From: Paenibacillus sp. DMB5
GTDB lineage: Bacteria > Bacillota > Bacilli > Paenibacillales > Paenibacillaceae
DNA length: 64,000 nucleotides
Assembly: GCF_001517085.1 (NCBI RefSeq)
Contig: NZ_LRAC01000143.1
Coordinates: 1-64,000 of the forward strand
Reading direction: 5' to 3'
Within the stretch, counting starts at the first letter, position 1. Each line of letters begins with the position of its first letter. Made by a program: the position numbers and the translations under genes. Shown here piece by piece: positions 51,154 to 60,350 of this stretch. Below the pieces are notes generated by a model. That model had not been told where the DNA came from. It was given only the letters and a program-made list of their open reading frames with translations, and made no database searches.

Positions 51154-51456
51154 TTAGTGGTCGCCGTGATTACCTTTGGACGGATTAGTGATGACAAAGC
51201 CTTCTTCCGGGAAGTACAAGTAGTCAATCTTCACACCGTCCAGCAGCGGCTGGTTCGGATCAAGAATAACATCGATTTCTTTGTCGGTGGAAACCACGAT
51301 GTCATTTTCCTTAGGCGTGTCCAGATCAAGACCATAGTGGGCGTGGTCGCCGTGGGCATGCGTAATCGCTACGCGCAGCTTGAGTTCGCTGTTGCCTTCA
51401 AGTTCCATGGTTTTTTTTATCACTTTAGCCGCGTTGCGGGTAATTTTGACGTTCAT
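51154..51456 (-). CDS. HesB/IscA-like protein without cysteines
   Basis: 100-residue protein of the HesB (iron-sulfur biosynthesis) fold: VKITRNAAKVIKKTMEL, ELKLRVAITHAHGDHAHYG, EIDVILDPNQPLLDGVKIDYL and GFVITNP. A-type Fe-S carriers need three Cys (one mid, a CxC near the end); this protein has none. His-rich segments (HAHGDHAHYG and NHGDH at the C-terminus) could bind metal instead. The start is probably ATG 51456 (MNVKIT); ATG 51462 is possible. It is co-transcribed with the Cys-rich protein. Confidence 0.8.
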   Translation of the reverse strand: MNVKITRNAAKVIKKTMELEGNSELKLRVAITHAHGDHAHYGLDLDTPKENDIVVSTDKEIDVILDPNQPLLDGVKIDYLYFPEEGFVITNPSKGNHGDH

Positions 51457-51590
51457 CCTCATCCATCTCCTCTGCATCTACTTCAAAACCTCAATAATTC
51501 ATTTTAAGGAAAGTAGTCTGCAAAAGCAACCTTCCCGGACAAATAGAAGAGCGTCTAATGACAGATTTCGCACAAATATTCTTTAAACTT

Positions 51591-51842
51591 TCATCTTCCG
51601 CTCCGGAGCGCCGGATATTTGCGGTCCATACGCGAGACAAACCAGCCCATCACCAGCATCGTTACCCCTATATCATCAATCGGCATAAAGGGCATCACAT
51701 CCGGCAAAATCCAATACAGCAGCACGGGAATCGTAAAAAGCAGCTTGTCCCCCATTGTGACCGCAGGCGAGCTGATGTACCTCCAGGTATTGCTGAATAT
51801 ATGAGACCACTGTTTCAGCGACAGCAGTTTTCTTAGTTTCAT
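51591..51842 (-). CDS. Small DUF1232-like membrane protein
   Basis: 83-residue protein with two hydrophobic stretches; LLFTIPVLLYWILPDVMPFMPIDDIGVTMLVMGWFV in outline recalls the DUF1232/YkvA pattern (P-x-DLIPD-x-IP-x-GxxDD), with ILPDVMPFMPIDDIG in that position. GGAGG precedes the ATG. No function is known. A repeat element lies directly upstream. Confidence 0.7.
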   Translation of the reverse strand: MKLRKLLSLKQWSHIFSNTWRYISSPAVTMGDKLLFTIPVLLYWILPDVMPFMPIDDIGVTMLVMGWFVSRMDRKYPALRSGR

Positions 51843-51872
51843 AGATTAAGTTCCTCCCTGCTAATTTGCATC

Positions 51873-51974
51873 TAGTGAAAAGGGTACAACCGCTTTGGCA
51901 CCTGTTGAAGGATTGCGGCTGTACCCTTTGTTGTTCATTTACGCAAATTTGCAGATATCGTTTCACTTTTAATT
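51873..51974. repeat. Terminator-like repeat element, copy A
   Basis: About 100 nt homologous to 63749-63856. Arms AAAGGGTACAACCGC and GCGGCTGTACCCTTT form a long stem; an arm-proximal TACGCAAATTTGCAG palindromic block follows. It overlaps the last codons of the beta-helix gene, whose C-terminal SANLRK is encoded inside it. Confidence 0.85.
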
Positions 51975-54073
51975 AAAAATTCCGTAACCTTAACATCGTC
52001 GAACCGGGCGGTGCTGGAGTGCATCCGGAAACCTATTTTTCCGCCGGCGGGCTGCACTGCCGTATCCGTCCACTGGATCAGCTGGGCACCGCCGGCAGAG
52101 GCTGTGACCGTATTGCCGCTAACCTTCACCTTCAGCTCAGTCCACTGGCCGGGCGTTACCGCTACACCGGCACTGCCGACCATCGTCAGTGCTCCGGCTG
52201 TTTTTTTGAACAATTCAGCCTTGTCACCCGCATCATTCAGCCTGAACATATAATAATTATTGGCGTCTGCATACCGGAACAGCAGGCCCGCATTGGCAAA
52301 CGCATTCAGCAGCTTGATTCTGGCCGAATACGTATAGTCCCTCCAGGATGCCTCGCCGGAATAAGCCAGTGCTTCACCTGATGACCCGGTCTGGGACAAA
52401 GCCCTCGTACCATCATCGTCCACAGTCCAAGTTCCACCGGAAGTCGTCCATCCGCTGTAATTGCCGTCTTCAAAATCATCCTGAAACAAAATGGCCGGCT
52501 GCGGAACCGCCCCCTGATATTCGAATACTCCGATATCCGGCACACCGTTATACAGTGTATTCCCGAAGTAGTCCTGCCCTCCGTTGCCTGCAACCACTGA
52601 ACCGGCATTGATTAGAGGAGAAGACAGCGCCAACTTATAACCGTCCGCCGATTCCCGCCCCGCTGCTGTACCCGGACTGACAAATCCGGGGTTTCCGACT
52701 ATTTTGTGAGGATCATTCGGCACACTGGAATTAAGCCCGTAGAAGCTGTTGTGATCATAGGTCATTCTTGTGCTATTCGTATATTGACCGCTTGCAGCAT
52801 TATAAAAGATATTGTTCCTGAAATAAGCCATTCCTGTATTGCTGGCATGGGTAAGCGCCCGGTTCTGCGTGCCTGACCGGTAGATAATATTGTTATAGAT
52901 ATGCAGCTCCCCTCCTCCGTTAACCAGATGAAACGCCCCGTTGCCGTCCAGATCATCCTGGCTAATGTTGTAGCGGAAGATATTATTATTTGTATTGTTC
53001 ATGACCAGCAGTGTGCCACCCTCATTGTTATAGCTGTAGTTGTACTGGTAGATGCTGTCATGCACTTCGATGTCAAAATCCCACGGCTGCCCGTCCCCGT
53101 CCAGCATCCGGGTATCAGAGGCCTCATTGTACTGGAACACCGCACCTGTCGTATAGTAGGCCCACTGGGCTGCCACCACTGCAATATTATCAAGGTAGGT
53201 GACAACCTCGGTGTTGACGTCGCAGGCTTCCCCGATGGATTTGGTCTTATTGTACTCTATCAGCGGCGAGACGCCTGCTCTGACCAGGATACCGTCCCGG
53301 TGTATCTTTTCTACGATATTGCCTCTAATGACCACATTGCGGAAAGCGTCGAATTTATGAACCCATGAGCTGTTGAAAAAAGCGTCGGTCATCGTCTGAA
53401 TGCCCGTATCAGCCACGTTAACGACGGTGTTATTCTCTATAAGAATGTCTTGCCAGGTGCTTTCCGGTGCCGTATTGGCTCCCCGCGCATGGAAGTTGAT
53501 GCCGCCTGTTCTGCGGTCCGTGCCGAAAATATCGTGAATATCCAGATTGCGGATATAGATGTGCCGGAAATTGCCGGCGCCTGTTCCTTCTCCAATAACA
53601 AGAACTCCGCTTCTTCTCATATCTGTCGCCTGCTGGCCGCTCGTAATCTCCAGATTACTGATTTCCCAGTAGGAGACATTGCGCAAACTTACCCCGAAGC
53701 CTTCCCCGTTCACGGCCGTGTTCCCGAAATGAATCAGCGGCTTGGCACCAGTGCCGTAGCGGTCTACGGTAATCGGATTCCCTTCAGAGCCTGAGCCCTT
53801 TAGATCAAGGTATTGGTTAATCCATATGCCACCCGCCTTCAGCAGTATCCGGTCGCCCGGGCTGAACGTTACACTGTTCACTTTATCCAGCGTTTTCCAT
53901 GCAGCGGCTTCACTTGTACCTGAAGCACTGTCACTGCCCAGGCTTGAATCCACGTAATAAGTGTTCCCTGCGGCAGCTGCAACCGGTAAAGAAGCTGCGG
54001 ATATGAGACTGAACAGCAAAATTCCGGCAAGGGTAAGCAAGGATAGCCTGCGGGACGTTCCTTTTCTTGTCAT
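51935..54073 (-). CDS. Secreted right-handed beta-helix protein with concanavalin-like C-terminal domain
   Basis: 712-residue exoprotein. A signal peptide (RRLSLLTLAGILLFSLISAASLPVAAAAG) precedes GNTYYVDSSLGSDSASGTSEA, the usual start of polysaccharide-lyase-like helices. Residues about 45-500 carry parallel beta-helix coils (YWEISNLEITSG, RNVVIRGNIVEKIHRDGILV, HIYNNIIYRSG, AYFRNNIFYNA). From about 530 a jelly-roll domain (LFQDDFEDGNYSGWTTSGG, AGLLFRYADANNYYMFRL, GKIGFRMHSSTARFDDVKV) resembles LamG/DUF1080-type modules. It is the last gene of the FAD/ABC/two-component locus and its likely extracellular polysaccharide-binding or lyase component. The catalytic residues cannot be assigned by eye. 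The ATG at 54073 is preceded by GGGAGAG. Confidence 0.85.
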   Translation of the reverse strand: MTRKGTSRRLSLLTLAGILLFSLISAASLPVAAAAGNTYYVDSSLGSDSASGTSEAAAWKTLDKVNSVTFSPGDRILLKAGGIWINQYLDLKGSGSEGNPITVDRYGTGAKPLIHFGNTAVNGEGFGVSLRNVSYWEISNLEITSGQQATDMRRSGVLVIGEGTGAGNFRHIYIRNLDIHDIFGTDRRTGGINFHARGANTAPESTWQDILIENNTVVNVADTGIQTMTDAFFNSSWVHKFDAFRNVVIRGNIVEKIHRDGILVRAGVSPLIEYNKTKSIGEACDVNTEVVTYLDNIAVVAAQWAYYTTGAVFQYNEASDTRMLDGDGQPWDFDIEVHDSIYQYNYSYNNEGGTLLVMNNTNNNIFRYNISQDDLDGNGAFHLVNGGGELHIYNNIIYRSGTQNRALTHASNTGMAYFRNNIFYNAASGQYTNSTRMTYDHNSFYGLNSSVPNDPHKIVGNPGFVSPGTAAGRESADGYKLALSSPLINAGSVVAGNGGQDYFGNTLYNGVPDIGVFEYQGAVPQPAILFQDDFEDGNYSGWTTSGGTWTVDDDGTRALSQTGSSGEALAYSGEASWRDYTYSARIKLLNAFANAGLLFRYADANNYYMFRLNDAGDKAELFKKTAGALTMVGSAGVAVTPGQWTELKVKVSGNTVTASAGGAQLIQWTDTAVQPAGGKIGFRMHSSTARFDDVKVTEFLIKSETISANLRK

Positions 54074-54092
54074 TCTAATCACTCTCCCGTAA

Positions 54093-55448
54093 TTAGTCAG
54101 TTGCCGACAACGCCTCACCGAGCCAGGCCCCCTCTTGGACCAGCCTGTGCTGAAGAGCAGGTATATCAACCCCGCGGCTCAGGCCGTCCGTGCTGCAGGC
54201 TATAGCTGCTGCCAGACCCGCCGCCTGCCCCATTGCAAAGCAGTTGGGCATCACCCTCAGCGAGCCCTGAACTACACGGTCAGAGGAGGCAGCACGTCCC
54301 GCCACCCACAGATTGTCGAGACCGGCCGGCAGCATGCAGCGGTAGGGTACACCGTGGGATTTGCCGGGCGGCAGATGGTGAATATGCATGGCACCGCTGC
54401 TGCGGGCCATATGGATATCAATGAAATAGCTGTTGCGGGCAATATCATCCGGAAAGGATACCATATTCATGAAATCCTCCTGGGTCAGTATATAATCGCC
54501 CACTATCCGTCTTGTTTCTCGGATGCCGATCTGCTCTCCGCTGGACACCAGATGAGCATGTTCAAACCCGGGGACATACTTGCGGAAGAAATCCAGCTGG
54601 AGACTGACCAGCTTCCGCCCTTCCACCGCCCCGCGGGTCAAGTCCTCCGCGCTCGTACCGTCAACGCCGAATACATGACCGAAATTCACGCCGACCAGAT
54701 AATCCGCGATCCAGGCCAGCCCGGAGACTGAGTCCCGGCCGGGGGGAAGGTTACCGTCAGCCTGGGCCTGTTGCACAGCCCGGTGAAGCTGGTCGGTGTC
54801 ACCGCTTTCATTCCTGTAATGCTCAAACCTCCGGCGGTCTACGTTGGCCAGCAAGTAGCACATGGTCGCAGCCTGAAGCTCACCGGCTTCTCCGCCCTTA
54901 TGAAACGGGGCTCCCGCCAAAGCAGCTAAATCCGCATCACCGGTTGTGTCGATTACCGTCTTCGCCCGGATCACGCTTCTGCCGGATTTATTGACAATAA
55001 CCACACCTTCAAGCTTACGCCCTGTTTTATCCTTCAGAGTCTGACTCACGACAGTGTGCAGCAGAATCTCTGCCCCGCTCTCCAGAACCGCCTTGTCGTA
55101 CACCCGCTTAAGCACCTCCGGATCGATAGGCACCCAATCCAGCTCAGAGCCGTATTGTTCCCGGAAGCCCGGTTCACACGCTGCCTTCATCTGTTCCATC
55201 AGCTCCAGCCCGATGCCGCGCACAACGGCTTTCTCCCCGTCACTGTAGGGGCAGAAGGCCGGCACCAGGGCAACGGTACCCATTCCACCCAGGAAGCCGC
55301 GCTGTTCAATCAGCAGTGTCCGCGCGCCTGCTCTTGCTGCAGACATTGCCGCCGCGATGCCTGCCGGACCGCCGCCCGCAACCAGCACATCCACTTCCTG
55401 TGATATGCCGACTTCTTCCGCCGGTAATGTAAAAGATGCTCTCTTCAA
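54093..55448 (-). CDS. FAD-dependent oxidoreductase (FAD_oxidored family), paralog 1
   Basis: 451-residue cytoplasmic flavoprotein. The FAD fold is VDVLVAGGGPAGIAAAMSAARAG with EQRGFLGGMG; other shared blocks are LVPAFCPYSDGEK, LDWVPIDPEVLKRVYD, VIDTTGDADLAALAG, GELQAATMCYLL and SLRVMPNCFAMGQAAGLAAA. These match the family of Pfam FAD_oxidored, common in carbohydrate clusters but with unproven reactions. It has no signal peptide and no tight partner subunit. A clearly homologous protein is encoded at 62146-63522. It lies between the response regulator gene and the beta-helix gene. Confidence 0.88.
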   Translation of the reverse strand: MKRASFTLPAEEVGISQEVDVLVAGGGPAGIAAAMSAARAGARTLLIEQRGFLGGMGTVALVPAFCPYSDGEKAVVRGIGLELMEQMKAACEPGFREQYGSELDWVPIDPEVLKRVYDKAVLESGAEILLHTVVSQTLKDKTGRKLEGVVIVNKSGRSVIRAKTVIDTTGDADLAALAGAPFHKGGEAGELQAATMCYLLANVDRRRFEHYRNESGDTDQLHRAVQQAQADGNLPPGRDSVSGLAWIADYLVGVNFGHVFGVDGTSAEDLTRGAVEGRKLVSLQLDFFRKYVPGFEHAHLVSSGEQIGIRETRRIVGDYILTQEDFMNMVSFPDDIARNSYFIDIHMARSSGAMHIHHLPPGKSHGVPYRCMLPAGLDNLWVAGRAASSDRVVQGSLRVMPNCFAMGQAAGLAAAIACSTDGLSRGVDIPALQHRLVQEGAWLGEALSATD

Positions 55449-55450
55449 TA

Positions 55451-57085
55451 TTATTCCCTCCCGAAGCTTGCTCCGTTTGCTTTAATTGTCTGCTCCTCCG
55501 CCTCAAGCGGCTGGATCTTGAATTCACTGGGGTTCTTACCGCTGTACTTCTTGAAAACCTTTGAGAAATAGGCACGGTCGGAGAAGCCGAGGAGATAGGC
55601 AACATTCTCTACCGTCTCGTGAGGACGGGAGAGCATCGTGATCGCCATTTTCATTTTGTACTGATTGACGTAATCGGTAAAATTAACACCGGACAGCTTC
55701 TTGAAGTATCTGGAAAAATAGCTGGGATTCAGATGCAGATGCTCCGCCAAATCAATGGAAGTCACCATTTTGTCGGCATACTCCTCAAGGAATCTGTCAA
55801 CCGCCTGCAGCCTGATATCCTTCTGTGCAGCAGCCGCCGGCGCAAGCGTATACTGTCTCCACAGGTTCCTCAGCTCCCGCTTGGTCAGGCGGGCCACCTC
55901 CGTGACATGGACCGTCTGCTCCAGCTGAATGAAATAATCCTCCTCGGGAAGGCCTCCCGACTCAAATGCCATCTGGCGTACGAAATTAGCATATAACTCC
56001 CTTGCCAGGCGGGGCAGCAGCCGCTGCTCCGAAACGTGATTAGTCCATTGATTGACCGCCAGATCAATCCAGGCGGCATTCTGATCCTCCAGCGCCAGTG
56101 ACAGCATACCGCGCTCCTTGTCGCCCCTCGATTCCGCTGTCTGCCCGAAACCCGTAGGCTCTCCGAGCAGTGCCACGGGTGTAACAGCGTTATAAAAGTT
56201 GTTATCCCGGCTCTCTGTAAACGCCAGATACAGCGTTTCAAATTGCCGGATTGATCCGGTAGCCGCTGAGTAGAAGCCCCGTACGGTAACTTTCAGGTAC
56301 TGCTCCACCTTTGAGACCAATGAATCCATATATCTCGCAATACCGTCTGCAGGGCAGGCGGGATCAGCAACATTCCACAGCAGAAAAATGTCGGCGTCCC
56401 GGGTCATAATCGGAGTAATCGAGGAATCCCCGGCAGACAGCTCCAGCGCAATATTATTCACCGCAAAGTGAATCAGCGGGAAATCCTTGTACCGGTAACG
56501 TTCAGTTACTGATGCGGCATCCATATGAAGAAATCCCAGGCGCAGAAAAGGGTACTTCCAAGAGATGCCCAGACTTTCGCCGAACTGCAGCGTATCCTCC
56601 CTGTCTGCCGTTCCGGACAGCAGCTGTTTCAGGAAGTTCTGTTTCAACACTTCCTTATTGCGCTCAATAGCCTGGCGGAGGGAATACCGTTCCAGCAGCT
56701 CCTGGCGGCTCCGGAAGCGGCTCATCGCTTTGCTCAGGCTGATTTTCAGCTGCTCCGGTGACAGTTCATCCTTGATAAGATAGTCGTCCGCTTCCAGCTG
56801 AATAGCCCGTTTCGAGTAATGGAAATCCTCATAGCAGGTCAAAAAAATGAGCCGCACTTCCGGCTTGGTGATCCGGAATGCATCCGCAAGCTCCAGCCCG
56901 TCCATCCCCGGCAGGCCGATATCAACAATGACAAGATCAGGCAGTACGCTATGGAACTGCTCCAGCGCTTCCTCACTGCTGCAGGCGGAAGCTGCAAGCT
57001 GCAGCTCCAGGCCGAGTGAGCCCAGCAGAAATTCCACATATTCCAGCATCGGGACATCGTCATCAATCAGCATCAGGGTCATCAT
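55451..57085 (-). CDS. YesN-type response regulator with AraC domain
   Basis: About 544 residues. The receiver domain has LMLIDDDVPML, the phosphorylated Asp in LVIVDIGLPGMDGLEL, and FLTCYEDFHYSKRAIQLEADDYLIK. A long middle region (about 130-430) of the kind found in YesN proteins follows, then an AraC DNA-binding pair: TSIDLAEHLHLNPSYFSRYFKKLSG and VENVAYLLGFSDRAYFSKVF. AAGGAGG lies 9 nt before the ATG at 57085, within the end of the kinase gene, so the pair is coupled. It should activate this locus in response to the kinase. Confidence 0.93.
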   Translation of the reverse strand: MMTLMLIDDDVPMLEYVEFLLGSLGLELQLAASACSSEEALEQFHSVLPDLVIVDIGLPGMDGLELADAFRITKPEVRLIFLTCYEDFHYSKRAIQLEADDYLIKDELSPEQLKISLSKAMSRFRSRQELLERYSLRQAIERNKEVLKQNFLKQLLSGTADREDTLQFGESLGISWKYPFLRLGFLHMDAASVTERYRYKDFPLIHFAVNNIALELSAGDSSITPIMTRDADIFLLWNVADPACPADGIARYMDSLVSKVEQYLKVTVRGFYSAATGSIRQFETLYLAFTESRDNNFYNAVTPVALLGEPTGFGQTAESRGDKERGMLSLALEDQNAAWIDLAVNQWTNHVSEQRLLPRLARELYANFVRQMAFESGGLPEEDYFIQLEQTVHVTEVARLTKRELRNLWRQYTLAPAAAAQKDIRLQAVDRFLEEYADKMVTSIDLAEHLHLNPSYFSRYFKKLSGVNFTDYVNQYKMKMAITMLSRPHETVENVAYLLGFSDRAYFSKVFKKYSGKNPSEFKIQPLEAEEQTIKANGASFGRE

Positions 57086-58808
57086 GGGCATCCGCCTCCT
57101 TCTCAGCTGTAACCGGGATCATAAACGTAAAGGTCATGCCACCTGCTGACCGCAGCTGCGCCGTCAGCCGTGAACGGTATCCGTATAATACCTGCAGGCG
57201 CCGTGCAGTGTTGATCAGCCCGACTCCTTTTTCCGGCCAGAGCGTCTCATCCTCATCACCAAGCAGCCTGCGGTTCAGACGCTGGAGCTTATCGTCCGGC
57301 ATGCCCCGTCCGTTATCGCTTATACTGATTGTTAACATACCTTGCTCCAGAGAGGCTTCAAGCCGGATTACCGGATTGTCCGGACGTGCAGAGAAGCCGT
57401 GGCTGATGGCATTCTCGACAACAGGCTGCAGCAGCAGCCTCGGCAGCATCACCGCCCCTGCCCTGTCATCAAGCGTACAATCAAACGTGATGTCAAGCCG
57501 GTTGCGGATCTGCATTACCTGTACATAGCTCCCGAGCACCTTGCACTCCTCAGCCAGCTCCAGCGGCTTGTCGACATGAACATAGACGCGCAGCAGCTTC
57601 ATCAGTGCATCGATCATCGCCCCGTGGGACTGGTCACCGGAGAGCAGAAGATCCACCTTGATGGAATTGAGGGTATTGAGCAGAAAATGCGGCCGGATCT
57701 GTGCCGACAGCGCCTGAAGCTCCAGCAGTCTTTTCTCCTCCTGCTCACTCTCCACCTGCTGCAGAAGCTGATTCATATCCTCCAGCATGTGGTTGAAGGC
57801 TTCTGATAATACGGCCACCTCATCCTTGCCTTTGACCGGTATTCTTACTGCACGGTTGCCGCCGACATACTGCTTCACGCTTGCTCGCAGCAGACTGATC
57901 GGTTTGTTGATATATCCCGCCCACAGCATGGACAGAATCAGAAACGCCAAAAAGAACAAGCCGACAACCGAAATGGAAATCAGAAACTCCCGGTTAATAT
58001 GACTGTCAACAGAGCTGCGCGGTGTCCGCCCGGACAGCAGCCAGCCTACCTTAGGTATACGGACCTCGCTGACCAGCAAAGATTTCTCCTGGACGGTTCC
58101 GGTTGAACCCAGCCTCGCAATAGGTCTGCCGGCCTGATCCTCGAGTGAAATGATATTTGCGCTGTTGCCTGTATCCAGCAGCTCCTCAAAATAGCGGCTT
58201 GGAATTCCCGCGTACAGTGTCGCCAGCTTCTCCTGATTAAGCGGGTCGCTAATAAAGCGCACAGCATAATAATAGTCGGGTGCAGCAGGGTCTCCGCCGT
58301 AGGGAAACCACTGCAGCGTGATTTTCTCCTGCTCATCGAGCTTGCTGCTTTCCTGCAGCAGACGCTCAGGCAGCTCCGAAAATACGGGGATATCCTGATT
58401 GCCGATCAGAATCCGGTTATCCCGGTTGACCAGCATAATCTGCAATTCGGCATCGAGTGATTGCACCGACAGTATATTGGCCGTAGTTTTGAGCTTATTG
58501 TAGTGGGTATACACCCCATAGCTGCCGAAATGTCCGGCATCCTTAAGATAGCGTAAGCTTTCCAGTACCGCCGGATCATAGGCCTCGGAGAAATAGACGG
58601 AGACAAATGAAATGTTATCCACGGTCTTTTCAAGCTGATTGGCGATTACCTTCAGGGTCTCTTCGTTGGAGCGGGTAATCTTATCACTAACGTTTTCTCT
58701 TACCGAGGTGTAAGACCAGAAGGTGACTACAATAAAAGGCAGCAGAATCAGGACCAGGAACGTGAACTGCAGTCTGCGATGGAAGGAAAAACGGCTTAAC
58801 CATTTCAT
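57063..58808 (-). CDS. Membrane sensor histidine kinase (LytS/YesM class)
   Basis: 581 residues. N-terminal helix (FTFLVLILLPFIVVTFW), an extracellular sensing region of about 250 residues, a second helix (FLISISVVGLFFLAFLILSMLW), a HAMP domain (NKPISLLRASVKQYVGGNRAVRI) and a His_kinase domain: SAQIRPHFLLNTLNSIK with the phosphorylated His. The canonical motif is QINPHFLYNTL, so two positions differ. The ATPase has QPVVENAISHGF and SISDNGRGMP, GVGLINTARRL. It presumably senses the imported sugar or the binding protein. Confidence 0.92.
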   Translation of the reverse strand: MKWLSRFSFHRRLQFTFLVLILLPFIVVTFWSYTSVRENVSDKITRSNEETLKVIANQLEKTVDNISFVSVYFSEAYDPAVLESLRYLKDAGHFGSYGVYTHYNKLKTTANILSVQSLDAELQIMLVNRDNRILIGNQDIPVFSELPERLLQESSKLDEQEKITLQWFPYGGDPAAPDYYYAVRFISDPLNQEKLATLYAGIPSRYFEELLDTGNSANIISLEDQAGRPIARLGSTGTVQEKSLLVSEVRIPKVGWLLSGRTPRSSVDSHINREFLISISVVGLFFLAFLILSMLWAGYINKPISLLRASVKQYVGGNRAVRIPVKGKDEVAVLSEAFNHMLEDMNQLLQQVESEQEEKRLLELQALSAQIRPHFLLNTLNSIKVDLLLSGDQSHGAMIDALMKLLRVYVHVDKPLELAEECKVLGSYVQVMQIRNRLDITFDCTLDDRAGAVMLPRLLLQPVVENAISHGFSARPDNPVIRLEASLEQGMLTISISDNGRGMPDDKLQRLNRRLLGDEDETLWPEKGVGLINTARRLQVLYGYRSRLTAQLRSAGGMTFTFMIPVTAEKEADAHDDPDAD

Positions 58809-58888
58809 AATGTCTCCACCTTGTGCTCTGATGTAGATTTAACGTTCCTATTATAATCCATAACCGCTGCCGCCTTCTGATCATTTCT

Positions 58889-60247
58889 TTATTGTTTATT
58901 GGCCGAAACGACCTTTTCCACTTCCGCTGTCATTTCATTCTTAATGTCCTCAAAGCTGCGGTTGTCCAGGATATAGCTGGCAAAGCCGTTCTCGACAATT
59001 GCCTTTAATTCGTTGCCGTAAGGTACATTGAACGTATCCGGCATTTTAATGTTCGGATCAAACAGCGTTTTGGATAAGGATGCGGTATCGATCAGGTCTT
59101 CATTTTCGCCGAAGAAGCCCTTGATTAATTCCGCTCCGTCCACACCCTTGAACGCCGGGATTTCCTTCGTGAATTTATAGGATTCCTTGGCCATCCACTG
59201 GATGAAATCGTAGGCCGCTTCCTTGTTCTCCGATTTGGCACCCATCGCCAGTCCGTCGCCGGAAATATTGGTCATGCCTAACTCCTGCGTATCAACAGAC
59301 CGCGGCAGCGGAGCGTACATCGTCTGGAACTCATGCGGGAATTTCTCCAGATTTAATGCCGCTCTGACCGCATAGCTCGGGACAGCCAGCATACTGGCAT
59401 TTCCGGCAAAAAACTGCTGGAGCACATGATAGTTGGAGGCCAGCACATCCGCATACGGCTCGACACTCTTGTCTTCCTGCTCCATAACGCGGCGGAGATT
59501 GAAGAAATACTCGAAGGAAGGGTCATCAAAAATCGGTTTCAAATCAGCGTTCAGCTGCGGATGCGGCCGTTCGGTATAAGCGATGATGTTCGGATATTCA
59601 CCCCAGGTATGAAAATAAGTCCCATAGTGTTCATCTGTAGTCAGCTTCTTGGCGTAATCGCGGAAATCATCCCAGGTCCAGCCCATCTCAGGCAGGGTCA
59701 AGCCCGCTGCCTCCAGGTGATCCTTATTGAATACCGTCAGCCACTGCGTGGAGCTCGGCAGAATGCCGTATACCTGGTCATCCAGCTTCAAAAGCTTGGA
59801 ATATTCATCCTCCGGCGTGATGTTCTCCTGCTCAAAGAAAGAATTAAGCGGTTCCACAACTCCGCGTGATGCGCGTTCCAGCAGTTCATCCTCGTTACCG
59901 GTCATAAATACATCAACGACTTCACCTCCGGCAACCAGAATATCCAGCTTCTTCATGAACTCGGTGCTGTCGCTGTTCTGCACCAGCGATTTGTACTCCA
60001 CTTCCACCTTGTCCTGGGATTCGTTATACGACTGAACCGCCTGATAGATAGGCTCCTCCGGTTTGTCAGCCTTGAATGTGTAGAATCTGATCTTTGCTTT
60101 GCCTGCAGGCTGTTCTGTACTGCTGCTTCCGCCGGCAGCCGGAGCTGGTGCATCGGTTGCGGCAGATGAATTGCCGCCGCCGTCGCCGCACGCGGTGACG
60201 GAGAGCGTAAGGAGCATACTGGCTAGCGCTAATGATAGTTTTTTCAA
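58889..60247 (-). CDS. ABC transporter substrate-binding lipoprotein
   Basis: 452-residue sugar-binding protein (extracellular family 1). The lipoprotein signal ends LTLSVTACGDGGG with the lipidated Cys at about 20, followed by a Ser/Ala/Pro linker. The binding domain contains KIRFYTFKADKPEEPIYQAV, GGEVVDVFMTGNEDELLERA and YGILPSSTQWLTVFNKDHLEAAG, as in oligosaccharide-binding proteins. It is followed by the kinase and response regulator genes and preceded by two permease genes; no ATPase gene is present, so a shared MsmX-type ATPase must drive the importer. Confidence 0.93.
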   Translation of the reverse strand: MKKLSLALASMLLTLSVTACGDGGGNSSAATDAPAPAAGGSSSTEQPAGKAKIRFYTFKADKPEEPIYQAVQSYNESQDKVEVEYKSLVQNSDSTEFMKKLDILVAGGEVVDVFMTGNEDELLERASRGVVEPLNSFFEQENITPEDEYSKLLKLDDQVYGILPSSTQWLTVFNKDHLEAAGLTLPEMGWTWDDFRDYAKKLTTDEHYGTYFHTWGEYPNIIAYTERPHPQLNADLKPIFDDPSFEYFFNLRRVMEQEDKSVEPYADVLASNYHVLQQFFAGNASMLAVPSYAVRAALNLEKFPHEFQTMYAPLPRSVDTQELGMTNISGDGLAMGAKSENKEAAYDFIQWMAKESYKFTKEIPAFKGVDGAELIKGFFGENEDLIDTASLSKTLFDPNIKMPDTFNVPYGNELKAIVENGFASYILDNRSFEDIKNEMTAEVEKVVSANKQ

Positions 60248-60281
60248 AGCAATTCCCCCTTGATTTGTTTACTGCAGGCTC

Positions 60282-60287
60282 ATTATA
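60282..60287 (-). promoter_or_regulatory. Possible -10 box of an internal promoter before the binding protein
   Basis: TATAAT on the minus strand, 35 nt before the start codon, without a recognisable -35 box. It would need an activator, such as the YesN-type regulator of this locus. Confidence 0.35.
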
Positions 60288-60350
60288 CAATCATATGGAA
60301 GCTGATACCGTGTATAGCTTTGCGGTTCTGGCGTACACTTTTTTGACCTT

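Noticed and set aside
53800..54169. Longer start of the beta-helix protein at 54169
   Set aside because: It would put 32 residues before a clear signal peptide; ATG 54073 has a ribosome site.
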